Shown here: piece after piece, positions 1 to 8,809 of the stretch
Position numbering within the stretch: the stretch's first letter is position 1
How the letters are laid out: each line of letters starts with the position of its first letter
DNA from: Secundilactobacillus similis DSM 23365 = JCM 2765
GTDB taxonomy: Bacteria; Bacillota; Bacilli; Lactobacillales; Lactobacillaceae
Direction: 5' to 3'
NCBI RefSeq assembly: GCF_001311075.1
Contig: NZ_BBAD01000014.1
Coordinates: 1-56,086, forward strand
DNA length: 56,086 nucleotides
The notes under the pieces: model-generated
The model's input: the letters and a program-made list of their open reading frames with translations, nothing else
The model's database searches: none
Told to the model about the DNA's origin: nothing
Position numbers and translations under genes: made by a program

Positions 1-123
1 TTTAAGTGACGCCGAATTTTGTAGCCTGAGAGCGCTGATTTTTATGCGGCTTTGGCGAGCGAAGCGATGACAAACAGCCTTCACCCAAAATCCACCCAAT
101 GCTTACGCTGGACACACGCGTCA
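1..123 (-). repeat. Family A intergenic repeat, copy A1 (cut by window edge)
   Basis: The first ~120 bases are the near-exact reverse complement of ~7898-8021. The inner end carries the motif GCTGGACACACGCGTC at 107-122, which recurs (as GYTTGTGTCCAGC on the other strand) at the ends of all copies in this window. It contains no convincing gene. Together with copy A2 it forms an inverted pair around the metE-like/pot/FLP region. Confidence 0.8.
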
Positions 124-141
124 GCAAAAAATAATCCACTC

Positions 142-170
142 TTGACAATATGAGAAAGCCCGATTATAAT
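142..170 (+). promoter_or_regulatory. Consensus promoter of the T-box leader
   Basis: TTGACA at 142-147 and TATAAT at 165-170 are separated by exactly 17 bases, a perfect sigma-70/SigA-type promoter. Transcription would begin near 177 and run into the T-box leader, so leader termination rather than promoter strength probably sets expression. Confidence 0.85.
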
Positions 171-176
171 CTAACT

Positions 177-460
177 TAAATTTAATGAACGTTTTTAATT
201 GCGTTGATGAGAAGAGTAGTAGTGCGAGCGGTTTACAAGGGAGTCGTGATAGTGGAACACGATAGCCGCAACCATTACGAAGATGAGCTCAGAGCAGAAG
301 TTAGGTTCACGCTTAATTTCCGGTAGCCACCGATAACTGGCCGGGTATCAACAGGTACCTCGAGGTGTTGGCTGTGAAGCCAGTACGAACTAGGGTGGTA
401 ACGCGAGCTTTCGCCCCTATAACCGAGTCAGTCGGTGTAGGGGCGAAAGCTTTTTTCGTC
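177..460 (+). promoter_or_regulatory. T-box riboswitch, probably methionine-specific
   Basis: This is a leader of about 280 nt ending in the conserved T-box AGGGTGGTAACGCG (392-405), directly followed by an intrinsic terminator (arms 406-418 and 440-452, then a T-tract). A candidate specifier ATG lies at 283-285, followed by G, in the 3' part of stem I, matching the methionine synthase homologue downstream. Known mechanism: uncharged tRNA binds the specifier and the T-box and favours the antiterminator. The specifier was chosen by eye and is the least certain part. Confidence 0.85.
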
Positions 461-538
461 AACAAGTGCCAGCAAATGAACGTTCATTAAAAAATTAAAA
501 CTAACGGATAGATTTCTAATTAAAGGGGATTACACATT

Positions 539-1695
539 ATGAGCGAACAAACAGCAGTTGAATACACGAAACGAACAACATCACCATTCCGGTACGACGT
601 GGTCGGCAGTTTCTTACGGCCTGAATCATTGAAGCATGCCCGGCAACAATTTGCCAACAACGAGATCAACGCTGCTGAATTAAAGCTAGTTGAAGATCAA
701 TCCATTATTGAACTGTTACACCAAGAAGAAAAGGCTGGGTTGAAGGCCGTAACCGATGGCGAATTTCGGCGGAGCTGGTGGCATTTAGACTTTTTCTGGG
801 GCTTACAAGGGGTTGAAAAGGTTGACCTTGATAGTGGGTACGCCTTTCATGCCGAAGAAACACGGCTGAAAGTGCGCGCTTAACTGGTGAACTGAGTGGC
901 GAAGACCATCCATTCGTTGAGCATTTCAAATTCACCCAAAAGCATGCTAGCGACAACGTGCTAGTGAAGCAAACGATTCCAGCGCCTGCGCAATTCTTAG
1001 CAGAATTACAACGTCCTGAAAACTTGAAGGCTACCCAAGCCGTTTACGCAACGGATGACGAATTGATCGAAGGCATCGCTAAGGCCTACCACAAAGTGAT
1101 TTTGGACTTGTACGCTGCTGGTTGTCGCAATGTGCAATTGGATGACTGTACGTGGGGCATGTTAGTGAGTCGCCATGATGGCGCTCGCCCTGGCGATCCA
1201 ACCCCTGAAGAAGAACAGTTAGATATTTTGAAGTTACAATACGTGACGGTCAACAACAAGGCCATCGCTGATTTACCAGCTGATTTGACGGTTAACACCC
1301 ACATTTGCCGTGGTAACTATCACTCAACTTGGGCTTCTGCTGGTGGTTACGAATCAGTTGCTGAACCACTATTCACGAAGGAAAACGTCTCGGCATACTT
1401 CTTGGAATATGACAGCGAACGCGCCGGTGGTTTTGAACCATTGAAGAAGGTTGCGACTGACAAATTAGTTGTTTTAGGCCTAATTACGTCAAAGGATGGC
1501 AAGTTGGAAGACCCACAAGCCATCATCGACCGGATTCACGAAGCTGGCAAATACGTGCCATTGGACCGCCTCTGCTTGAGCACCCAATGTGGCTTTGCGT
1601 CAACTGAAGAAGGAAACATTTTGACCGAAGCCCAACAATGGGAAAAAATCGCGCTGGTTCGTAAGATTGCTAACAGCGTTTGGGGCGAAGAATAA
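539..1695 (+). CDS. Cobalamin-independent methionine synthase (MetE C-terminal/YxjG type), frame broken
   Basis: Predicted to make methionine by transfer of a methyl group to homocysteine without B12. About 385 residues, the size of YxjG/YxjH-type single-domain proteins rather than full MetE. Zn-ligand regions are visible: THICRGNYHS and, near the C-terminus, LSTQCGF. The ATG at 539 follows AAAGGGG. The frame breaks at ~877-882: the first part ends ...KVRA and the second resumes LTGELSGEDH, needing one added base. The T-box upstream implies induction on methionine starvation. It is notable in an organism that also makes B12, since it allows methionine synthesis independent of the cofactor. 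Substrate could be a methyl donor other than methyl-folate. Confidence 0.85.
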
Positions 1696-1721
1696 GTCGT
1701 TGAAATAGTTGATTAATGATT

Positions 1722-1768
1722 AAATAGTCCCACAACTTCTCATACCGGAGGTTGCGGGACTATTTGCA
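1722..1768 (+). terminator. Terminator-like hairpin after the methionine synthase gene
   Basis: Arms 1722-1739 and 1747-1765 pair almost fully around a short loop (AATAGTCCC...GGGACTATT). The T-tract is short and interrupted, so termination may be partial. Confidence 0.6.
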
Positions 1769-1850
1769 TTTGTGCTGGGTTAAATTTAGGTGATCAAAAT
1801 GCTAAACAAAATCACCTTCAAGTCTAAAATAGACTGGAGAGGTGATTGGA

Positions 1851-2189
1851 TTGAAACGGTCTGAACGAAACGTAAAACAAGGTGTCATTATTGATATGAA
1901 TGATTTTCTGATTGCTTACGGCGCGCAAAAGCTAGGTAAGCGAGCGGATTTAGCTGAGGTGATTTACAACGCAGCTAAGCAGGATTTGAAGGGGTTAGAT
2001 GACCTGTTCAAAGATAACGGTAATGCGCGCCAGCAAGTCTTTGAAGCGGTTGGCGAAGGCTTTATTGCCGACTACTTTGGTGACGATGACCCAGATCAAC
2101 GTCAAAAACGCGCGGATGCGTTGACGCAAGAGGCGATTTCGTATCTTGGGGCGCATTTGAGGGATTTTGATGATTGGGAGAATAATTAG
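1851..2189 (+). CDS. Small hypothetical protein
   Basis: About 112 residues, acidic, with no membrane segment or signal peptide. I do not recognise the family. The TTG at 1851 is chosen because GGAGAGG (1837-1843) sits at ideal distance; the GTG at 1842 overlaps that ribosome site. The sequence is helix-rich and ends in an acidic tail (RDFDDWENN). It is single, between the T-box gene and the convergent pot operon, and its stop codon abuts a family B structured repeat that probably acts as its terminator. Coding status is supported by the ribosome site and codon use like its neighbours. Confidence 0.65.
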   Translation: MKRSERNVKQGVIIDMNDFLIAYGAQKLGKRADLAEVIYNAAKQDLKGLDDLFKDNGNARQQVFEAVGEGFIADYFGDDDPDQRQKRADALTQEAISYLGAHLRDFDDWENN

Positions 2190-2304
2190 AGCTTAAAATA
2201 AAACGGTTAGAGACTGGAGCATAAGCCCCGCTCGCCAGAAGTCCCGGGCTTTGGGACTTGTGGTGAGCGGGGCCTATGTGCAAGTCTCTGTTTTATTTTA
2301 AGCG
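2190..2304 (+). repeat. Family B structured repeat, copy B1 (long hairpin at gene end)
   Basis: Nested stems: GCTTAAAATAAAAC (2191-2204) with its complement at 2290-2303; AGAGACT/AGTCTCT; CCCCGCTC/GAGCGGGG; AAGTCCC/GGGACTT. Between the outer and inner stems lie the conserved strands AGACTGGAGCATAAG and CTATGTGCAAGTCT, shared with B2 and B4. CGTTTCGGCGTGG follows. It is read in sense from the gene at 1851-2189 and may serve as its terminator. Confidence 0.8.
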
Positions 2305-2570
2305 TTTCGGCGTGGTGGCCGGAAGGTGGGAAAGTTGGCGATTTCTAAAAGTAAATGGAACCCCAAGAAATATCAGTCTCACCCAAGCCGAAAACCAGTT
2401 GTCAGGAGCAGTGTCTTGACGTAGCGCTTTAAATTTACTGAGTATTACTGGCGACGCGCATTGCGATTACATATTTTCGGCGCCACTTAGGCTGTAGTTG
2501 GCAATGAATGGCATCATTATGAAGCCAATTTAGATTACCGCCTTGATTAGCCTGCGCCGAAACGAACTCC
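2305..2570. other. Non-coding stretch between two convergent family B hairpins
   Basis: No convincing gene is seen. It lies tail-to-tail between the small gene at 1851-2189 and potD. Fragments such as CCCAAGCCGAAAAC and TTTTCGGCGCCACTTAGG resemble parts of the tandem repeat at 11.6-12.0 kb, suggesting diverged downstream halves of family B units. Confidence 0.6.
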
Positions 2571-2668
2571 GCAAAGCAAAGACTTGCACATAAGGCCCTC
2601 CCAGCACAACCCCCAAAACCGGGGGTTATGCTGGGAGGGCCTTATGCTCCAGTCTTTAAACGCTTTGC
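2555..2668 (-). repeat. Family B structured repeat, copy B2; probable pot terminator
   Basis: The outer arms GCAAAGCAAAGACT (2571-2584) pair with 2650-2667. The core pairs AAGGCCCTCCCAGCA with TGCTGGGAGGGCCTT around CCCCC/GGGGG. Read on the minus strand (sense for potD) it has the same order as B1: stem, AGACTGGAGCATAAGG, hairpin, CCTTATGTGCAAGTC, stem, then CGTTTCGGCG. It lies about 10 bases past the potD stop. Confidence 0.8.
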
Positions 2669-2676
2669 TCCGCTCT

Positions 2677-3750
2677 CTAATGATGCATCTTAAACTCCAA
2701 ATACAAATCATTATACTTCCCAACCATCACCGGCGACAGGTTTTTATAAATCTGCAGATGCGCCATGGTTTGGTCGTTTGGATAGAATTGTGGGTCGCTT
2801 CGGACTGATTTTGGTAAAAGGTCCTGCGCTTTTTTATTTGGGGTCGCGTAGCCCACGTAGGTTGCGTTTTGGGCTGCGTTTTTTGGTTGCATCATGAAGT
2901 TGAGGAAGGCGTAAATCGCTTTATAGTGCTTGGCCGTTTTGGGAATCACTAGGTTGTCGAACCAGAGGTTGCTGCCTTCCGTTGGGACCACATAGTGCAA
3001 ATGCGAATTGTTGGCCATCATTTCGGCCGCTTCACCCGACCAGTCCACCGCGATGGCGGCTTCGTTTTCGGCCATGTACATCTTGATTTCGTCGGCAACA
3101 ACGGCCTTCACGTTTGGACTCAGTCGATTCAACTTATTCTTAGCGGCCAGCAATTGTGCCGAGCTGGTCGTATTCATTGAATCACCGTTGGAGGCCAACG
3201 CAAAACCCATGATGTCGCGCGCCGAATCCACCAACATGATCTGGTTGCGGTACTTGGGTGACCAGAGCTGGTTCCAATGTTGCAGACTGCCTGGTTTGAC
3301 CATTTTATCGTTATAAACGATGCCTAACGTTCCCCAGAAATAAGGAATTGAGTAGCGGTTGTCGGGGTCGAAATCCAGATTCATTAACCGCGGATCAAAG
3401 TTGTTGAGACCGGTCAACCGGGATTTGTCCAACGGTTTCAACAAATGCGCTGCTCGAAGTTTTTCAATCATATAGTCGCTGGGAACAGTCAGATCATAAC
3501 TGGTACCACCTTGCTTGATCTTCGTGAACATGGCTTCGTTACTGTCAAAGGTTTCCACGTTCACGTGAATGCCGGTTTGCTTCTGGAATTTAGTAATCAA
3601 AGCGGGATCAATATAGTCGCCCCAGTTGTAAAGGTTTAACACGTTGTCACCGCCACCGGTGTTGTCGCTGGCAAGGAGTCGGTTGGCCGAAAAGCCCAAC
3701 AGGCCACAAGTTGCCAAAATTAAAATGGCGAGGGTCATTAATCGTTTCAT
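2677..3750 (-). CDS. potD: Spermidine/putrescine ABC transporter substrate-binding protein
   Basis: Extracytoplasmic polyamine receptor of the PotABCD importer; 357 residues, usual length. The N-terminal hydrophobic segment (about residues 4-22) after a MKR start is a signal peptide; a Cys near residue 15 could be a poor lipobox, so secreted versus lipid-anchored is open. Family motifs: LNLYNWGDYIDP near the mature N-terminus, YDLTVPSDYMIEKL, RYSIPYFWGTLGIVYN, VDWSGEAAEMM and LWFDNLVIPKTAKH. The start overlaps the potC stop (TGATG), so translation is probably coupled. Last gene of the operon. Confidence 0.93.
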   Translation of the reverse strand: MKRLMTLAILILATCGLLGFSANRLLASDNTGGGDNVLNLYNWGDYIDPALITKFQKQTGIHVNVETFDSNEAMFTKIKQGGTSYDLTVPSDYMIEKLRAAHLLKPLDKSRLTGLNNFDPRLMNLDFDPDNRYSIPYFWGTLGIVYNDKMVKPGSLQHWNQLWSPKYRNQIMLVDSARDIMGFALASNGDSMNTTSSAQLLAAKNKLNRLSPNVKAVVADEIKMYMAENEAAIAVDWSGEAAEMMANNSHLHYVVPTEGSNLWFDNLVIPKTAKHYKAIYAFLNFMMQPKNAAQNATYVGYATPNKKAQDLLPKSVRSDPQFYPNDQTMAHLQIYKNLSPVMVGKYNDLYLEFKMHH

Positions 3751-4555
3751 CAGCGCGCCTCCCGTCGTTTGGCCTTGGTTGCCGACTGTTGAACGAAGTA
3801 GTAGCCAACGATCAACGCTAGGGTCAGGATGAAGAGTAGGCCGGACAGAGCATTGATCTCCAGACTAATGCCTTGGCGGGCCCGCGAGTAGATTTCAACG
3901 GAGAGCGTTGAGAATCCATTCCCCGTCACGAAGAAGGTCACCGCAAAGTCATCCAACGAGTAGGTCAGTGCCATGAAGAAACCAGAGAAAATCCCCGGCG
4001 TAATAAACGGCACGATGACGTGGCGAAGAATCTGTGCTTGGTTGGCGCCAAGGTCAGCCGCCGCGTCCAGCATACTGCCGTTCAGTTCCTTTAAACGTGG
4101 CAACACCATCAGTACCACAATGGGAATCGAGAAGGCCATGTGACTGAGCAACACGGAAGTAAATCCAAGTGGAATGCTCAACGTTGTGAAGAAAATCAGG
4201 AAGCTGGCCCCGATGATGACGTCCGGTGACACGATCAGGATGTTGTTGAGGGATAGCAGGGTATTTTTAAATACCGGCCGGCTCGTTTGATGGATCCATA
4301 ACGCACCCAGTGTCCCAATGGCGGTGGCCATTAACGCTGACAATAGCGCAATCACCAACGTTTCTAATACAATAGCGATCAGGCGCCGGTCCGCAAATAA
4401 TTCGCCGTAGTGGGCGAGGGTAAAGCCCTGAAAGTGTCCATAGTTTGACCGCTGTTGAAGGAGTAAACGACTAGAAAAATAATCGGCGCGTACAACATGA
4501 TGAAAACTAACGTCAAGTAGAGTCGCGACCATTTAAATGATTTTAAGCGGGTCAT
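3750..4555 (-). CDS. potC: Polyamine ABC transporter permease PotC, frame broken
   Basis: Inner-membrane permease, about 269 residues after repair. The true start is the ATG at 4555 overlapping the potB stop (ATGA): it encodes [14 protein letters not shown] and a first membrane helix (LVFIMLYAPIIFLVVYSF), then the frame is lost near 4443 and resumes at GHFQGFTLAHYGELF. One added G (ATGGG for ATGG) restores M-G-H-F. The EAA-type loop for contact with PotA is seen around LDAAADLGANQAQILRHVIVPFI, and further helices run to the C-terminus. Without repair the product would lose its first helix. Confidence 0.9.
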
Positions 4556-5372
4556 CGTGTCACCCGCCCTTCGAGTTTCCGGTCACCAGTTAAAATCATG
4601 ATGACAACCATGGCGATGATCAACACGACGCCAATCGTGGAGCCCATGCCCCAGTTCATAGTAGTCAGAAAGTGTTCTTCAATCGCCGTCCCTAAAGTGA
4701 TGACTTTGTTACCACCAATCAGGCGAGTCAACATGAAGAGCGAGAGTGAGGGAATGAACACCGATTGGACGCCAGCCTTAACGCCGGGCAGGGTCAGTGG
4801 CCAGATAACCTTTGAGAAGGTTTGCCAACCAGTGGCGCCTAAATCGTGACTGGCGTTTATATAGGAAGGATTTAAATCGTCCAACGCGTTATAAATCGGT
4901 AAAATCATGAACGGAATCTGAATATAAGTGGCCACGAACACGAAGCTAAAGTTCGTAAACAAAATCTGTTGGGGCCGATGCCAAATACCTGAAGGAACTG
5001 ATTCACCACCCCGGACTGACTGAAAATGCCAATGAACGCGTAGGCCTTCAGCAGCAAGTTGATCCAAGTGGGCAGAATCGTCAGCAACAGCCAGAGTTGC
5101 CGGTGCTTGAGTTGGTGAATGTAGTAAGCCGCGGGATAGCTGATCAACAGCGTAAATGCGGTGATCAAGAAGGCCCACCACAGTGAGTTCACGGTCATCA
5201 TCAGGTAGGTTTTCGATTCAAAGTAGGTCTGGTAATTGGCCAGGGTAAAGTGGTGATTTAAACTTAAAAAGGATTGGTAGATGATCAGGCCGACTGGCGC
5301 CAAAACGAACAGGCCAATCCAGAGCCCGTAAGGTACGTAGTAGGACCAGTTAGCAAATTGCCGACGATTCAT
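4552..5372 (-). CDS. potB: Polyamine ABC transporter permease PotB, frame broken
   Basis: Partner permease of PotC, about 273 residues when joined. The first part (from ATG 5372) covers the N-terminal helices to FLQVFGIGP. The second resumes [20 protein letters not shown] and holds the EAA loop ([20 protein letters not shown]). The break is at ~4975, where GGCCCCAACAG needs one more C to read G-P-Q-Q-I-L. The start overlaps the potA stop and the end overlaps the potC start by four bases, a tightly coupled operon. With the break taken literally the permease would be truncated at about residue 155. Confidence 0.9.
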
Positions 5373-6472
5373 TGCGCGACCTCCTCATCATCGTAGCTTT
5401 CCAACCGGGCGTCGAAGTCGGCTTCGGTTTCGTGAAGTCGCATAACGTGGATGTCATAGGGTTCGAAGGTCAGACCGACCACTTCGCCGTCTTTGGCCGG
5501 ATTGATCGAGTGAATCAGCCATTCGTTGTGGTCGTCATCGTAGGCCACGATTTCGTGGTAGTCGCCCCGGAAGAGCTGGCTGTCGATGGTGACGGTCAAC
5601 TTACCTTGATCAGGCGTGGTGATATCGAGGTCTTCAGGCCGTAAAACGACTTCGACTGGTTCGTTAGGTTTCATCCCAGCATCGGCACATTCAAAATGCT
5701 TACCGACGAACGCCACTTCGTAATCCTTGATCATGGTCCCCGTCAAAATGTTACTTTCGCCGATGAAGTCGGCAACGAAGTGGTTGATCGGTTCATCGTA
5801 AATATCCACTGGCGTCCCGCTTTGGAGGACGTTACCGTTATTCATGACGAAAATTTCATCACTCATGGCAAGGGCTTCTTCTTGGTCGTGGGTGACGAAA
5901 AGGAAGGTGATACCAAGTCGTTGTTGCAGATCACGTAGTTCGTACTGCATGTCTCGACGGAGTTTGGCATCCAACGCAGAAAGGGGTTCATCCAACAGTA
6001 ACATCCGCGGTTTCATGACAATGGCACGGGCGATGGCGACCCGTTGCTTTTGGCCGCCAGAAAGTTCACTGATTTGGCGAGAGCCGTAGTCGGTGAGGCG
6101 AACGGATGCGAGGGCTTCGTTAACGCGTTGGTTGATGTCAGCCTTACTGATTGATTTTTGAAGCCGTAGTCCAAACGCCACGTTATCGTGCACGTTCATG
6201 TGCGGGAATAACGCATAGTCTTGGAAGACGGTGTTAACTTTACGTTGGTTAGCGGGCAGGTTATTGATGGCTTTGCCGTCAAATAAAATCGTACCCTCAG
6301 TTGCGTCAGTAAAGCCAGCGATGATGCGTAGAATGGTTGTTTTACCACAGCCGGAAGGACCGAGCAGGGTGTAGAACTTCCCCTGTTCAAGTGTAATGTC
6401 GATGCCCTTGAGAATCTCAGTGTCCCCGTAACGCTTCACAATGTGGTCTAAACGAATAATTGGTTCGGTCAA
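5369..6472 (-). CDS. potA: Polyamine ABC transporter ATP-binding protein
   Basis: ATPase of the importer, 367 residues. Walker [10 protein letters not shown] (about residue 38), Q-loop VFQDYALF, signature LSGGQKQR, Walker B MLLLDEP followed by LSALD, switch His in FVTHDQEEA; a C-terminal TOBE-type domain follows. The start is TTG at 6472 behind AAGGGGG on the minus strand. First gene of potABCD; all junctions overlap by a few bases. The 324-base gap to the divergent FLP gene holds its promoter and possibly shared control. Confidence 0.95.
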   Translation of the reverse strand: MTEPIIRLDHIVKRYGDTEILKGIDITLEQGKFYTLLGPSGCGKTTILRIIAGFTDATEGTILFDGKAINNLPANQRKVNTVFQDYALFPHMNVHDNVAFGLRLQKSISKADINQRVNEALASVRLTDYGSRQISELSGGQKQRVAIARAIVMKPRMLLLDEPLSALDAKLRRDMQYELRDLQQRLGITFLFVTHDQEEALAMSDEIFVMNNGNVLQSGTPVDIYDEPINHFVADFIGESNILTGTMIKDYEVAFVGKHFECADAGMKPNEPVEVVLRPEDLDITTPDQGKLTVTIDSQLFRGDYHEIVAYDDDHNEWLIHSINPAKDGEVVGLTFEPYDIHVMRLHETEADFDARLESYDDEEVAQ

Positions 6473-6796
6473 TAAAAAGGCCCCCTTGAAGATCTAATTA
6501 AATAAGTGCAAGTTGCTTGCTATTTGGTGATATTTAGGCAATAATCACTTGTCATTATAAGTGGTTTAATGGGCAAAACCAAGCCCTGAGATCGTTGAAT
6601 TGGTTCGGTTGATTAAAATACCCAGCGGTTCAAATTTTACACGACTTTTTAGCAAAAAAATCTAAAAATTTCATGGCAAAAACCGCTGAATTTTTCAGGT
6701 TCAACTTGACTTATGTCAAGGCAATCAGCGGACTGGCCTGTTACGCTAAACTATGATAGATTGATAGTAGTGAAACCATCCGAGGAGGGGTTTAAC
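6473..6796. other. Divergent intergenic region potA / FLP-like gene
   Basis: A 324-base AT-rich gap with no gene. It must hold the promoters of the pot operon (leftward) and of the FNR/FLP-like gene (rightward). The only strong element seen is the palindrome at 6706-6719, annotated separately. Confidence 0.6.
6706..6719 (+). promoter_or_regulatory. FNR/FLP-type palindromic operator
   Basis: TTGAC-TTAT-GTCAA is a perfect 5-4-5 inverted repeat that differs from the FNR box (TTGAT-N4-ATCAA) by one symmetrical pair. It lies about 80 bases before the start of the FNR-type regulator gene, so autoregulation is the obvious reading; a role on the divergent pot promoter is possible. Confidence 0.6.
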
Positions 6797-7477
6797 ATGT
6801 TAGGTCATCATGATGCAATTGCGTGTGTTCAGTTAGTGCCGATTTTCCAAGATCTTGATCACGCCACGGTGTCAGCCGTTGCGGAGTTAGTTCAGGAACG
6901 GCACGTTGCGAAGGGTGAGTTTGTCTTTTTAGCGGGTGATCATGCGGATTCGTTGGTGATTTTAGCCCATGGTCAGGTCAAAGTGACGCAGAGTACGGCT
7001 AGCGGTCGGGAACAGTTGATCCGGCTATTACAACCAGGCGACTTTGACGGTGAATCAGTGTTGTTTGAAGAAACCGACCGGCAGACCAGTGCCCAAGCGT
7101 TGGTCGATTCTCAAATGTGCTTGATCACCCGGCAGGATTTCCAACAGCTCGTGCAACAATCACCAGCCGTTGCGCTGAATATGTTGAACGCGTTGGGCAA
7201 ACGGGTGGCTGACTTGGAGGCGCAAGCAGCTGCCACGCTTACCACCAGTGTCGGTGAACGCCTAGCAAACTACCTCGTTGAAACCAGTTCCGAAATTGGC
7301 ACGGCGTCATTTGACCTGCCACTCCAAAAAAAGGATCTGGCCCTGTATCTTGGAACCTCACCAGAAACGATCAGTCGCAAGCTCAGCCAATTTTCAAAGC
7401 AGGGCCTGATCAGTCAAAGTGGTCGAAGTCACATTACGATTCAGGACGAAGATGGGTTAGCACTAGTTGAAAATTAA
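6797..7477 (+). CDS. CRP/FNR-family transcription regulator (FLP-like)
   Basis: 226 residues. N-terminal cyclic-nucleotide-binding-type beta barrel (about residues 15-115, with GEFVFLAGDHADSLVILAHG), dimerisation helix, C-terminal HTH (QKKDLALYLGTSPETISRKL, recognition motif ETISR typical of the Crp family). The ATG at 6797 is chosen because GAGGAGGGG precedes it by six bases; upstream in-frame codons lack a ribosome site. Only two Cys (about residues 10 and 108), so no 4Fe-4S cluster as in FNR; a two-cysteine redox switch is known for the Lactobacillus casei FLP. Target genes unknown. Confidence 0.85.
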   Translation: MLGHHDAIACVQLVPIFQDLDHATVSAVAELVQERHVAKGEFVFLAGDHADSLVILAHGQVKVTQSTASGREQLIRLLQPGDFDGESVLFEETDRQTSAQALVDSQMCLITRQDFQQLVQQSPAVALNMLNALGKRVADLEAQAAATLTTSVGERLANYLVETSSEIGTASFDLPLQKKDLALYLGTSPETISRKLSQFSKQGLISQSGRSHITIQDEDGLALVEN

Positions 7478-7492
7478 TTGGAGGACGTTAGG

Positions 7493-7852
7493 ATGAAGAA
7501 GGGACTTTGGTGGCTTGTAGGGATTATCGTGGTGCTCGTCGGTATCGGCGGTGCCCTGTACGGCATTCAAAACTACGGCCGTAGCTACTACGCACAGGTT
7601 GGTAATATCAGTCATACCTACTTGCAAAAGCAAAAGGACGGCACCGTTATGGGCAAGAGTTACACCTATAACATGACCGGCTACGACAAGAACGGTAGCG
7701 CCAAAAAATTATCAGTCAACTCAATGACTGGTGTCAAATTCACGAAGGGCCACTACGTGAAAGTACTCTGGTCACCGGCTAAGGGTGTTAAGAGCTACGA
7801 ACGTGTCAGCTGGTCACAAGTACCGAAAGCGGCACAGGCTAAATTGAAGTAG
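7493..7852 (+). CDS. YxeA-like (DUF1093) membrane-anchored/secreted protein
   Basis: 119 residues: MKK start, one hydrophobic segment (about residues 5-27, LWWLVGIIVVLVGIGG), then a basic, Gly/Tyr/Lys-rich extracellular part. It resembles YxeA-type small proteins common in lactobacilli, whose function is unknown. The ATG at 7493 has GGAGG (7480-7484) upstream. It follows the FLP-like gene by 15 bases and is probably cotranscribed with it. No catalytic motif is seen. Confidence 0.7.
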   Translation: MKKGLWWLVGIIVVLVGIGGALYGIQNYGRSYYAQVGNISHTYLQKQKDGTVMGKSYTYNMTGYDKNGSAKKLSVNSMTGVKFTKGHYVKVLWSPAKGVKSYERVSWSQVPKAAQAKLK

Positions 7853-7862
7853 ATTAACGTGG

Positions 7863-7894
7863 AACGTTGCGATGATTGCAGCGTTTCTTTTTTT
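7863..7894 (+). terminator. Intrinsic terminator after the FLP/YxeA-like pair
   Basis: Arms AACGTTGC (7863-7870) and GCAGCGTT (7878-7885), then seven T. A family A repeat begins right behind the T-tract. Confidence 0.75.
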
Positions 7895-7897
7895 GTT

Positions 7898-8226
7898 ACG
7901 CTTGTGTCCGGCGTAAGCATTGGGTGGATTTTGGGTGAAGGCTGTTTGTCATCGCTTCGCTCGCCAAAGCCGCATAAAAATCAGCGCTCTCAGGCTACAA
8001 AATTCGGCGTCACTTAAACTGTCATTTCTAGGGTTCCTGAAGTTATGGAAACTTGTCAACCACGCGCTTTCTGGCCACCACGCCGAATGGTGCTGCGCGA
8101 GACTGAGAGCTGCATGTAGGGGCACATCGATAAAACCGCCAGGCCCGGGCGCTTTCACCGAAGTGCCCCTACACACCGCTCTCAACCCGTCTCGCTCCGC
8201 ACACTATCGCTGGACACAAACGACAG
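7898..8226 (+). repeat. Family A intergenic repeat, copy A2 (MITE-like, both ends present)
   Basis: The only copy seen whole, ~330 bp. Left end GCTTGTGTCCGGC (7900-7912), right end GCTGGACACAAACGAC (8209-8224): imperfect terminal inverted repeats. Its left ~120 bases match A1 inverted. The right half forms a long hairpin (GCGAGAC..GAGAGC..TGTAGGGGCAC pairing with GTGCCCCTACA..GCTCTC..GTCTCGC). Open frames inside are side effects of the repeat. No target-site duplication is obvious. Confidence 0.75.
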
Positions 8227-8270
8227 TAATCGTTAAAAGTCGCAGAAAAGGTTAAGTCGCACGGTAATTC

Positions 8271-8331
8271 TTGATTTTCCGCAAGAACCATGCTAGCTTT
8301 AAACTGTTACCTCACTAACGATTTGGTGAGG
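8271..8331 (+). promoter_or_regulatory. Promoter and palindrome upstream of the marR-SDR pair
   Basis: TTGATT (8271-8276) and TAGCTT (8294-8299) are 17 bases apart. Just downstream, CCTCACTAACGATTTGGTGAGG (8310-8331) is an inverted repeat of six pairs, well placed for an autorepressor of the MarR type or a leader hairpin. Confidence 0.45.
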
Positions 8332-8376
8332 AACGAACAACGGCCTGCCAACTGAGAGGCAAGGAGCGAATAATAA

Positions 8377-8805
8377 ATGGAAGCAAGTGACACGGGGCGC
8401 TTATTACGGAAAGCAGCCAATCAATTGATCTATAACTTCGACCAGTTTGCTGGTCAGTATGGGTTAACCAGTATGCAGATGTCAGTGATCGATTATTTGA
8501 GTCGGCAAGGAAGTCACGTGGTGATTCAGCGGGATTTGGAACGCGAATTTAACGTGCAACGCTCAACGATGACCCTGCTATTGCAACGAATGGATAAAAA
8601 GGGCTTGGTGAAGCGACAAAAAGCGGTGACTGATGGTCGTCAAAAAGAAGTGACGTTAACGGCGAAGGCTCGTGAGATGGAGCGGATCATTCAAGATTAC
8701 ATGCAAGGTCAAGACCGCAAAATTCGCGCAACGTTTGATGATGAAACAATTGAACAATTTCAAGAGATCTTAACGTACTACATTAATTTGACTGAAGGGA
8801 AATGA
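8377..8805 (+). CDS. MarR-family transcription regulator
   Basis: 142 residues, typical MarR size. Winged-helix core: LTSMQMSVIDYLSRQG, then VIQRDLEREFNVQRSTMTLLLQRMDKKGLVKRQ and the wing DGRQKEVTLTAKARE with the family's DxRxxxxxLT pattern. ATG at 8377 behind AAGGAG. Four bases before the SDR gene; probably an autorepressed two-gene unit responding to an unknown ligand. Confidence 0.9.
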   Translation: MEASDTGRLLRKAANQLIYNFDQFAGQYGLTSMQMSVIDYLSRQGSHVVIQRDLEREFNVQRSTMTLLLQRMDKKGLVKRQKAVTDGRQKEVTLTAKAREMERIIQDYMQGQDRKIRATFDDETIEQFQEILTYYINLTEGK

Positions 8806-8809
8806 TGAG

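Noticed and set aside
2190-2668. Open frames of 70-75 codons across the long hairpins
   Set aside because: They are produced by the palindromic repeats, lack ribosome sites and match no family.
4552-5181. A separate permease gene starting at ~5181
   Set aside because: Its first ~80 codons are an out-of-frame reading of potB; only the part after ~4975 is permease sequence.
7920-8255. A 111-codon open frame downstream of the YxeA-like gene
   Set aside because: It lies wholly inside repeat A2 and its mirror frame exists on the other strand from the hairpin.
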